64,000 nucleotides of DNA from Hyposmocoma kahamanoa (taxonomy: Eukaryota > Arthropoda > Insecta > Lepidoptera > Cosmopterigidae), in NCBI RefSeq assembly GCF_003589595.1, contig NW_020654080.1, positions 7,293,098 through 7,357,097 on the forward strand, in the 5' to 3' direction. The notes beneath the pieces are model-generated. The model was given only the letters and a program-made list of their open reading frames with translations. It did no database searches and was not told the origin of the DNA. Each line of letters opens with the position of its first letter. Within the stretch, counting starts at the first letter, position 1. Shown piece by piece: positions 26,701-38,700 of this stretch. Both the position numbers and the translations under genes were made by a program.

Positions 26701-29700
26701 TCTCCTCTGTTGTATTGCCTTTGCGCTGTTTGTTGATGTTTCTTTCTTTGAAATTGTGGCAAAGTTGAATCCGAAACAAAAAGTAAACAAAAAACGATTG
26801 TTTTGACGAAAGTGTACCAGGTCAAAATTCTCTTAAAACACAAAGACGCAACAATGGCGAATCCTCCATTCCCGATGTCAATTAACATAATGGAAACTGA
26901 AGTAAATATTTTTCCACCTTCGCTTACTTTCTGACGTTTACAAAGCAGCCTGGCCACCCGCAGGGTATGGGCGAGAGGGCCGCTTTACGAATAAAATAAT
27001 ATTACATTTTAATGAGATTTGAACCCTGACCATTTGTTTATTGAGGAAAGTTGTAACGGCGCGTAATGGATCGTTTATGCATTTTACTTTCTTGGTGTAA
27101 CTAGTCATGACTGAAGCTTTTTAAAATGGTCTTGTCGGCGCTGAACGTTTTTACATCGATTTTAAAGCTACAAGATATTCCACGCTCCACCTCATTTAAA
27201 AGTAACATAAAATAAAATCCAAAAAATATGTATTATTTCGTGAACAGAAATTTCTACCACTATAACCTTTGAAATATTTTTCGTTTTTAATTTTTATTAA
27301 TTAATCACATAGTTTTTGTAGTCGTTGAACTTATACATCATTTTTGTCAACAGTGCGAAGAGTCGCCCCGCAGTTCTCGATACCGCCTCCGCCAAAGTCC
27401 GAAGTTATGCTGGGAGGTAACCTGACTCTCAAGTGCGTGGCTTTCGGATCACCCATGCCTACTGTCAAGTGGAGGAAAGGTAAACAAAAATAATACTCAT
27501 CAAACATAATAATCTGGTATTAACAGATCAGAGTAGTTTTCTTTTGACGTCTAAAGTTCATTTGTATGTAGAAAATATTCGTTCCACTTTTTGCCAAATT
27601 TCTATATACACGCATATATACGCATGTGTGGAAGCCATAACTTGATCCAATGCTAAAAATTGGTGTTTTATAATTATTTCAAAGCAAATAGTATGTTTAG
27701 TATAGTTTCCTTCTATTATATTGTAAGTCATTATGTACATTATTTTTTTCTAGAAAGTTATTCGTATTTCGGATAGCCTCAGAGTTAGATATGTTATATT
27801 CGAGCTGGGTAAATAAAACAAAAAATCTTTTATCGCATCAAAACGTTCTGTGTAGTATACTGCTTCCAACAAGTGCCAATTTTGTTTTTACTAGTTGTAG
27901 AGAAACCAGTAGGTCAGAGTATTTTTCTTTAACAATTGTAGCTCTACGGGGAGCTTTCAAAGATTTTTTCTAACTTTTAAAATATCTACGTTCAATCACG
28001 CAACGTGTATTAATTTTGTGGTAAATTATTTCCAAGATTTCGATTTGCAAATAGCGTATAAGCTACATTGTAAGTAACGAACTTTACATTCAAGAATTTT
28101 TCGTAGATTTTCTAGACATTGTACTTCTAGCATCGTACATGCAATTGTTTAGGTTGGCTTGTAATAACCTCATCCAGCTAAACTTGTTGTATTGTTCACA
28201 AATAGAATCGGCCCAAATAATATTTCACGAGATTTGTTCCTATACCCTTTTCGAAACTGCGATTCATCAAGCATTTTTCGAGTAATATGGACATACTACA
28301 ATTTTTTTCGACAATATATATTTCATTTTTCATCATCATCATCATCATCATTTCAACCCAAAGACGTCCACTGTTGAACATAGACCTCCCCCAAAGAACG
28401 CCACACACAACGACCGGTCCATTTATTCTGTGCATTTTTCATTAGAGAATGATGAAGAATTACACGGAATCAGGACCTTCTGCGGTTTCAATATGTCTTT
28501 TGATATTAGAGTTTTTACTTATCACGCGGCACTCACTTGGATGAAAATTTTGTAAAACAAGTTTGGTCATATATATGACCAAGCTAGTTCTAGTAGTAGA
28601 AATCATCCTGATTTGATAGCAAGTCAGGATGATTTTCATTTTGCTACTGTTTGAGTCTTAACATTTGTCATAATATACTTCCTTGCTTCTCCAAAGACTA
28701 AGTGATCCAAAATAAGTCGTGTCTTAAAATACATGTTAAAACTTACAAAATTAACATACGTTACGTTACATACGTATAACAGAAAGAAACAAGTTGCATA
28801 TCATACGAAATACACTCTGTTGGATCCTTCAATAAAACTTCTGCTTTCCTTTTTCCGGTTTTATTGAACTCGATTGTAAATGGACTGTATACGTCTATTC
28901 CGGAAATACTTTGAAACTTAAGATTAATTTCTTCCTGTTCTTAGATCTTCAATGACTTAACTGAACTTGAACTTAAAGTTATTGGAATCCAGAAGGATCC
29001 TACTATTATATCGGTATAGCGTCACCCACACCATCGTGCCGGCCTAATTAATGCGCCGCGGGCGCTCCCGACCAATCAGAGCACGTGAATTATCTCGCGA
29101 GATTCAGTCTTCCTTGTTCGCTTGCCTTGATCAACCAGGCGCGTCTCGGCCGTCCGTACCACACGCTCTTTACAATTTTTTATTTATTTATAAAGCACAA
29201 TAAAATCCACAACGCTGCACAATTAACGTAACAAATGCAAAGAATAATTGAAAACAATGAAATGGTTTTCACATTCATTTTCAATCGTTCACATCGTAGC
29301 ATTTACAAAGATGTGTGAATGAGCTTTGTTCACTTGAAACGGTCTGACATAGCACATTATTCTAAACTCCTCCCGAAGTCATATATATAATACCCATATT
29401 AAACTCAACGAGGTTATTGACCCAAAATGGCTCTACGATCCGATCACTACTAAAAAGCGAACTACATATTGTCTGTTTGAAGGTAAAACCACATAAGAGA
29501 CATTTTAAACAAAAAGTCTTTAATTTATATAGCTATGGTAAGAAAAGCACTGTCTTTCTGCACGTGAAACTCAATAACAAAAAAGGTATAAACTTTTTAA
29601 ATTTTTTGTGAAATTATTCCACTAGTTTATTATAATTAAGCTATAAACTTAATAAGACTTTTATCTATATAGAAAGATTGTGATTTTCTTGCAACAGGTA

Positions 29701-32700
29701 CATAATTTACAGGTTTTTTTGTGGAAAGTGTCACTTTAAGCAGACGATATTTAATTGGTATTTTTTCTTTTCATTTTTCGTTTTTTCAAGCGTTACGAAA
29801 ATTATTTTTTATTTCAAACATACTTTTAATATTATTTTAAGATATCTTTCTCTTGAACATAATATATCATTTTGCAACGACAAACAAAAACACTTTTTTC
29901 GTAAAGTAGTCCATCTAGCATCTAGCATAGCTTGCGCTTTTCGACAGGTGTCAATTTTCGACACGTCTTATAACCTTGTAATGGCGAACACTCTTTTCAA
30001 CGTGACATGAAAACATCTTCTAACACATTTAGCTTGGCATTTAAGGGGACGAAGAGTGATATAATATGTTACAGCGTACTCAGCCAAAACTGTAACAGAT
30101 ACTGATAAATCTGTTTAATCATTAGACGTTATACGCGTTGTCACGTATTAAGAGCTTTGCCATGTATCATAGTCAATGCGTGATCCGTGTTTGTAATTCA
30201 CCAGGACCGATAAACAAAGGAAACTACGCACACCAGCAAATTAAACGGAACGCTACGAAAATCCCTAATAAATGCAACGTTCTTTCAAAGTCTGGTCTGT
30301 TTCTTATTTTAATTTTTTATTGTATGTCTTATTTGAATAAAAAATAGTCGGCATTTTTTCCATTGATTTGTTTTAATTAACGCAGATTTATCGAGTGGCT
30401 CGAGGTTGATTTTGCGTCCTTGTAAATTTCGTATACTTTAGTTGAAAAAGATTTTGTATTTATTAAAGCTTGATTTAACGTGAAACTGTTACAATTTTTA
30501 AATTTTCAGCCGTTTGTGCTTCGTCCCAAAACGTAAAAAAAAGCTGCACCAAGTCGATGTTAAAATATATTAATTCTTATTTGATCATCAACCCATTTAT
30601 ACATCCCACAACTGGACATGAGTGGTGAACCCTTCTTCGACGTGCAAGTTACATCACGATATTTCCCGTCACCGAAAAGCTCATAATAAATTTCAAATGA
30701 GAGGCGGTAAAACAACCCATGAGGCTACCACGATTTTCTTATTTATTTAAGTATAAACGTTAGTGTTATATATTCTCACTTTTTTGTTCCACTAAATGTG
30801 CCGGTGTGTGTAAATACATATAAAATAGATGTTTGTCCTTTAATTACGAAAAATATTGACTCAAGAAAAGCCTAAAATGAATTAAAGCCAATCAATTGTT
30901 CACCATAATGAAGCATTCATTAATTGAAAAACGATCGCATTTCAATCGACAGGCGTTAACACAGTTACCTGGGCGAAATTAACGGTTATTTGCACTTGAC
31001 TTGTAATATTAACGTAATTATATTCAGAGCTTTTATTTACAAGTAACTTATATGTGCGTTTTCAAAGTCACAACCTAATAATCTTTATTTCATGTGAGCA
31101 AATTACACTTGAAATCGTCATAGTGATTAAGTAGATTTTAATCTACTGCTCATTTGTAAGGCAGATTCCATTGAGAAGAATGAGCAAGAAACTCTAGGGG
31201 TTGCTCTTTGTAAATGTACATTTGAATACATATATCATTACAATATTTAATTTAAACATCTGCAGACTACCTGCACAAGCTATACGGGTCACTACCCACG
31301 GATTTTTATCCATCCATTATTGGTATCCAGCGTACGCAGAAGCTGTATAAATAACCTTTAGTATAAAGTTTTTGTTTCACTATTGTTTTAAACCTCGTAA
31401 AGGGAAAATTTTGAATATCAATCAGAACCTTAAAGCATATCCCTTTAAATGCGTTTGAGACTTTGTTATGGCGTCTGTCAAAAACCACAATCCATAAATT
31501 ACTAAAACTACTCATATTATAGATTTGGCAACTCATATTGTTTGTTTAAGCGAGGGCAACTGGGCACGAGCCTTCCCTATGCAAAGGTTTAGGCCAAATT
31601 TGCCTATACACTTACACGCCCACTTCGTCGGCTCGGCGACCCGAAGTGGATCTTGGCCTCCGACATTAAGATGCGCCACTCTTCTCTCTTCTATGCCGCT
31701 TCTTGCCAATTCAGATCCAGCGATATCTAGGAAGTCGAACCGGTCTTCTGCCAGACGGTTGCCCCAGATACGCTCTCTTGACTGCACGATCCTCACCCAT
31801 CCTCTCGACGTGGCCAAGCCAGCGAAGTTGGGTTGATTTGGTCTCTCCTATGATATTAGGTTCCTTTATCAAATCCTCTATCTCCAGATTTTTCCTCATT
31901 CGCCCGATATATAGCACTGAAATTTCAATTATTTTTAATTTTGTTTCGTATAAAAGATTATAAAATCGTAAAAGGTTGTTTTATCTCTTTTTTAATAATG
32001 GAATAACGTCATAGTAACATTCCGTAATAGATTGGAATACAGCACAACTCCAGTCCCGTCTATCAAAATACGCAAACTACATACATTAATACTTTTATAA
32101 AAACTTATATTTAAGAAAGGTATTTAAAAGACTAGGTAATTGTGCATATTCTAAAATACTATTTCTTTTTCTGTCTTTTTCTTTATCTATTACGAATTGG
32201 CAGATTTCGACTCTCCAATTTTTTTTAATTTTTACCTTTCTCGAAACTTGTATTTATTTAGGACAACCAACAAGTAAACTTTATAGGTAAAAAATGATAT
32301 TACACAATACAAACGAAGTAATACTCAAATGATAACTCTTACCACAACACACACTTAACAAACACAATTAGTTATTTATACCTATTTACATAAAGAAGTA
32401 ATCATACATTTATTTACATAAGATATAGTACAATATATAGCATAGGATGATAGATATATATAAAATATTAATTCAATTATGACGTTAACAACATTTTTTA
32501 ACCATGACAAATGTCCACAGGCTTAACCCAGTGGCTGACACCAGAAGATAACCCGCCTCTCGGCCTTAACACGCTTAAGCTGGAAGATATCCGCGAATCC
32601 TCAAACTACACCTGCGAGGCGGCCAGCGTGCTGGGTGTCATCGAAGCCGTAGCTGAGGTTAAAGTCCAATGTGAGTAATATTTATTTATTTAATACCGTA

Positions 32701-35700
32701 ATTTTTGTTTGTAATTGTTATTACACGACGACCAGACGCAGACTAGACCGTCACTAACAAATGACGGTACGAACAAGTCGTGCGTCTGGCGGCAAGCGAC
32801 GCGCAACGCGTCCATAGCAATTCCAGTGCCACTCAGAATAAAGCACACTCTCTGACGTTCCCTAGTCACAAGTCCTATGTGCCTGTAATTTCACCAGCAC
32901 TCTTACCCTTCAAAATCGGAACACAGTAATGCTGACATTACTGCTTGGCGACTTTCCTTAGTGCGGAGCTATTAGTGTGCGTTATTATAAAATAAAATAC
33001 AATTATATATTCAGGAACAGTACAATACAATTAAGTAAATTGTAGGTGGTGGTAGTCGTGTGTAGTAATTTTAAGTGTATTATTGGTACTTTCTGGACGA
33101 ACTCTTTCAAAAGGAGCTCTACTGCTGCTAAAACCTATGCAAGCAGTCACAACTAGTAAAGTATAAACTTACGCGAGGCAGCGCTTCAATAAGCGTCCAA
33201 TATGAAGGCGAACTTATTGTTATTGATACAAAGATCGAACAAACACACGGAAAAATTCCTGCGATCGGACTGTATTCTTCCCAGCGTCTGTCGCTCCGAC
33301 GTGGCTACCGCTGTTACCAACTGAATTACGAATCGAGCCAACACATCTTACGAATTCCTCTACATGCTTGTTGGATTAAAACTGTGACGGTGTGACCTCC
33401 TTACTTACATCGTCATCCCACCTTTTTATCGCCTTACTCCGGTTCTTAGCCTCTCGTATTTAGATTAAAATTTTGAATTTCAATAGTTCTTTTGCTTCGC
33501 ATTCTGATTTTGTTTCGTTCCTCCGTCACTCCCTACTCGATCGCGGCAGCGAACACGTCTTCTCTTCTTAATTTTTTGAGCCGTTTACCAATTACCAAAA
33601 ATCTCTTGTGCGATAAACATTTTAAAGATCATAAATATTGTTAAAACTGGAATAAATATTTATAAAACTGGATTTATTACCACTAGTTCTTTATCCTTTT
33701 GAACTTTGAACTTTAAACTTACTACGTAAGAGGTTGCGGAGGCTACTGTACTACTCTCCCGACAACATTATAATGAACAGAACTCCACGCGCTCTTCAAA
33801 ACGGCTTTTTATCATGCACTACCCTATCTGGTTAAAGAAATCCCTTTATACAAGAAACAATAGAACAAAGAACTAAGCAAAATTTCTGACTACTGTATCA
33901 ATTAATAACGTATAATAAATATTTTGTTCCACAAATCATTAAACCGTTGAAGAGCGACTGTTCTTAATTAAACCATCAGCTACTCCGACTCGGTCGAGTT
34001 GGAAGTCACTCGATCAAATTATACACTCGTAATTTCTTCGGATAACTTTACTGGGTATTTCATGTCGAGGGGTAGGGGGTGAAAGTGTTATTACGATACT
34101 GTTAATTTTGTAATTTGCCTAGCAATTTGTGGCATACTACAGCACTATACTAAACTTTGATCTATAAACACGACGACCTCGTGTCTCAAGGGTTTACAAT
34201 GTGGGCTTTGGATGTAAAGGATCCCGGGTTTGATTGTCAATAATAAAATAAACGATTTCCAGTGTCAACTTTATACAGTTTTTGTATATACTCGTATATG
34301 TTCTTTATGTGCACTTAAAAATAAACTTAACTGCCCAGAAAATCACGCGAAGCATCATTTATTGCGTGCTTTTTTCTCTGGAACGTGTCATGTCAATTCG
34401 TTTTCGTTAGAGTTTCGTAAACGTCATCAATAATAATTTCGCAAGTATTAAGAAATCGCAACATCGATATGTAGTTTGCAAACTAATCTTCCAAATTAAT
34501 GTTAGAATAAGAACTTCATTAATAATATTAGAAACAAAGCAAGAACCCTCAAAGCCCGTTATCCTCTTGATAGATTTATTCGGAACAGCCAGATGAGAGC
34601 ACTAGGCGGAAATAACTCACACTTAGCCCATAATCTGACCGAGAATGGGTGTACTCAGACGAACGACTTACGATGGCAAAAATTCTGTCAGATACGTCGA
34701 CATCAAAATTATCGCGTTGAGTATGCAAAAATTTCTGTTACCATTCAAATGCTGACATCACTTCGAATTCGCATTTTTTTTTATGTTTATTGTGCCAAAC
34801 AACCACAACTGTTGCCCGGTCTCAAACTAGGGAATTCCCTGTACTATGAGTACAGAGCAACGGAATCACTCCGGGACATTTCCCTGACAACCCAGACTAG
34901 AACCAATTTAGAAAAGCTCGTTTCCCAATTTGGTTCTACCGGGAAGCAAACTCAGGTCCTCCTCGTCCAGAGTTCACTGAGTCAATTTCTATTGTCTTTT
35001 GAATGGATATTCATATTTGCAGTAGCAAAAAAAGTTATTTAAAATTTGTCAACGACCTTTTCAACCCACATTTTGATGATTTCTTAACATCAGAATCTTT
35101 GAAATCTGACAGTAAAATGTATCGTTGTGTCAAAAATGTAAACGTGTAAACATGCCATACAATTCTAGAAGATGACAAAGACTTCAGTTGAGTGTGCTGT
35201 GTGCTGTTTCAAAGTCAAGCTGCTAGAAAGGGAACTAGTGCCCCAACGAAATGAAATATTGGATACCGACCACAAATTAGTCGCAACCAGACTCCAACAA
35301 TTAATGAGAAGATATAAGAATATCTAACGTCTGCATAAACCCCTTAGTCTGTAATCCGTCCGAATTAAATTGAGAAAACGGAACGGGAACAATAATTAGT
35401 CATTAATCAAGCTGACGTCCGTGTCTCCTGAGCCCTCGCAACTTTGCCACCCTTTCAATTATGAATTATAACTCTAATTCATAATAGATATCGCAATTTA
35501 TCAAATTGATTCGCATAAATCCCTCTTTCAGAATCGACGAGGTTGTTTGGATACCCTTGGATCTTTTTAAATTATTAATTACAGTAAAACAGTTTCATTT
35601 AGCGTCCTGTTCGCTAATTACGATTCATTAGTCAAGATTATGGTTGGTTTGATCGTTTATCATTGCGTCGTTCATTTGAGTTGGTGCTATAACAAATACA

Positions 35701-38700
35701 TTTCATATCTTTGATTTATTTGACGACACATCAAGTCAGCCAAAATTTATTATCAAATTATCTAGCCCAAAAGTGAAGGAAATAAATAGGTATGCAAAAA
35801 ATAATAAATACGTACACATAAGTACTCACGAGTAAAATGAGTACTTATGTAATAACCAAACTTTTATCGTCATGACCATCATGACTATTAAAACAGGTAG
35901 ATAGTATTGTAGCTTGTATGTAATCTCACTTTTTTCATTCTTGACTTGTCTGAAAGCCCTGATGATGTCCTTGTCGAGGTTTATCATTTCTTGACGTATC
36001 AGGAACATTTTAAAGACATAGTGGTGCTCGGTAGCTTCGACAGTCTGAATTCTCTCGTTTTGAGGATTTTGATAGCAGTGACGACGGCACGAACCAAAAC
36101 GTGAGAATAGTGGAGAAAAGGGAATTCGAGAACTATTCAAAATTTTTGAAGTAAATGGTCAGAAACCAGAAAAAGGGATGATTGAAAGGTGGGATGACGA
36201 TGAAGGAGATCAACATAGAATGTCTCATGTTAAAATCTTCTGCTGTACACCTACTACTACTCATTTATGTTAAATCCAAAGTTTTCTGTCGATTCGAGGT
36301 ACAAAAATGAATGATTAAATTTCTGTGCCCTTAATATAAAAACGTTAAATTCTTTTATAACTTATTCCATAATCATTTTAACCCTTTCTACTTTACTGAC
36401 CTAGCCCATTCGTCTTAATTTTGTCGTTAATTTACCAACTCGGCAACTTTTTCAGCGTAAATTTTCACAAGTCTCAAATGCTCTGAACATTAAAATTCTT
36501 TGACCCAATGATATCTTCGGAGACAATCCTTCATTTTAAAATTTATTTCGGTCCCAAAGGACTTAGCAAGCTATTCAAAAATATTGCAAGGTCTTTTTGA
36601 ATTTATAAAAGAATAATATAATCTATAGAATTGTTTAAACAAAGATTTATGCAAAGTTTATAACGAATATCAAGATCATCGAATCGTTGTCTTTTATCAA
36701 GATTTAATCATTACCTTCTATTATAATAATCGCCAGAGTTGGAAATTCTTATGTAAATAGATATTACAACGACATTTTAATACATAAAAATCTGCGTACA
36801 TTTTAATTGCTCAAAGGTCAAGAATACCTTCATAGACGGCGATCAAATATGTTCAAACGTATGGCATGTATTAGATTAGTTATCTTGACCCCAAAAGTTG
36901 TCTTCTTACAAACGAAGATCCATTTCGTTCAATTTTGTATATTTCAATTTTCTTCCAGCACTACCGGGCCCACCAACTGAAGTCCGAGCGTCCGAAATCA
37001 CAGCAACTACAGTTCGGCTAGCGTGGACCTACAGTGGACCTGAGGAGCCGCAGTACTACGTTATTCAGTACAAACCTAAATATGCCAATCAGGTGAGGAA
37101 GACAGGCTTTAGGTCTCAGGTTTTAAGTCCTATTGATCGTTAATTAATTTCTTACGACTCTTATGTGTGGTTTTGCACATACTTGGGTAAGTGTAACGGG
37201 ACGCGCTTGTCTGTGTGTCATTACTGGAAGGGGTTTCCTTTACAAAGTATTGAAAGTTTAATTGGTGTCCTGTAAACTCGCCTACGTATGTTAGTAACAA
37301 ATAAATTGCATTTACGCTAGACGTCTTAACCGTTTCATCAATCCCAGATATTAAGTCACGGAATTGTCTATCGTCATTTTTCAAAATGAAACAAGAATGA
37401 CGTCCTCAGTGGACCAGCGACAAGCACTGGGCGTCGATAATGAGAATTAATTTTAGAAACGAATTTCTCTAAACTGATACCGATCTGGAGGTTTTGGTTA
37501 GTGTTCCCGAAGTCAACTTCGTTATTCTGGTATTAATAAAGCCGGGAACACACCTAGCATTTGATTTGATTGATGTGGTTTTCGCATTAATTTACTACCT
37601 AAAATAACTATTACTTTCTTCGTTAAGATTTAATAACTTCTTTTCCAAAATACAGGCTTTCAGCGAAATCTCAGGCGTGATTACTCAATACTACTCTGTG
37701 ACGAATCTCTCACCTTACACTGAGTACGAAATGTACGTTATTGCTGTGAACAACATTGGTCGAGGACCTCCATCGGCACCAGCGGTCATTACTACAGGAG
37801 AAACCGGTACGTATAAGTACTAGACATTAAAATTAATTAACTGCGGAGGAAAAGTAAAACTTCGTGACAAAACTTGCGTTTCGAAAGTTAATAAAACTTA
37901 CCCGCTCGGAGATCTCAAGCAATACCTTCATTCTAAGGAGATACTCATTTCACAATTGAACAGTTTTGATTTTAAATCTTCAAAATATTTGCTGCAGCCT
38001 TATTTACCTGTTGATTCCTCAGAAAACGGCTTCGGAGGTTTTTGTACGACACGTTTTAAAATCTTGGAGTCTCCATTTTAATGTATAAGACAGTAAAGAA
38101 ATACTAATAAAGCTTTACAGTATCTGAGGTTGAGAATTCTGTCTTGAACACTTAACTTATGAATGGATCAAATTCTTGAAGCTTTTTCTATAATCTTAAA
38201 TTTTCAAGCTATTCTAAACTCTATCTAAAACAGAAACACTGAATAAGTGCAATGTGCTGTACTTTAATAAGTGTTTCTTATTAATGAACAAGTACAAATT
38301 AATCTTAAAAGTTATCTTTTGTGAATATGAATAATTTTTATCGCTCTAGATCTAGTATTGTCAATGATATTACATTTAACTAAGCGCATCAATCCATACG
38401 CTTACTTCATTTATTTTCTCGCTTACATATAAATATAGTTTCATCTTGTTTTCTTTCGTAAATAGATTTTTGGTTTTTTACTTGCGCTGAATTCTAAGTT
38501 CTCTAAGGTTATTTTAAACGTCTTTACATGCCTACGCGAAATGCGATCTACGACCGCCGCCGCTTCATGTAAGTTGGCTTTTAAGTGAATTTTGATTCCT
38601 AGTTTTCCTTATTTCATTTGCACATTTGTTTTTACTTCCTGTAGTCAGTAGATGTAGAGCGTAAAATATTTTAGTTCGTTATTCACGCACCATTTCGTTA

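Larger units (their letters stand above)
11362..27353 (+). other. Lar intron between Ig2 and Ig3 exons (16 kb)
   Basis: Largest complete intron. Contents: repeat B (11859-12025, 18102-18316, 21177-21953, 24540-24794, 25295-25530), LINE 3' ends (13150-13715, 15311-15622, 20393-20920), SINE C (13717-13898, 22744-22985), a GC-rich MITE (13905-14080), an (AT)n run (17680-17717), a hAT element (21328-21815) and family A elements (22076-22401, 23256-23591). A GC-rich stretch at 23860-24015 resembles the element at 40247-40612. Nothing recognised in 12050-13130, 15650-17650, 18400-20380 or 25560-27350. Confidence 0.7.
27480..32520 (+). other. Lar intron inside Ig3
   Basis: Contains a CAT-repeat-tailed retroposon end (28326-28425), hairpins (28563-28635), a GC-rich island with CCAAT and E-box words (29030-29160), a SINE C tail (29602-29640), an E-family SINE fragment (30590-30740) and antisense LINE fragments (31075-31510, 31525-31920). 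The remainder is AT-rich without recognisable content. Confidence 0.65.
32671..36958 (+). other. Lar intron between Ig3 and FN1
   Basis: Contains an interrupted repeat B copy (32755-33128), an antisense SINE C copy (33222-33360) and a repeat shared with 20925-21090 (34800-34990). The rest, including 35050-36950, shows no recognisable feature. Confidence 0.6.

Noticed and set aside
11362..27353. Possible meB-like micro-exon between Ig2 and Ig3
   Set aside because: Known in vertebrate LAR-family genes, but a 12-nt exon cannot be told from chance AG-GT pairs in 16 kb by eye; none stood out.
34593..35042. 149-codon open frame on the + strand
   Set aside because: Overlaps repeat G and has no domain or homology that I recognise; composition is not coding-like.
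35826..36140. 104-codon open frame on the - strand
   Set aside because: Considered as a LINE piece, but no RT or C-terminal motif could be found.
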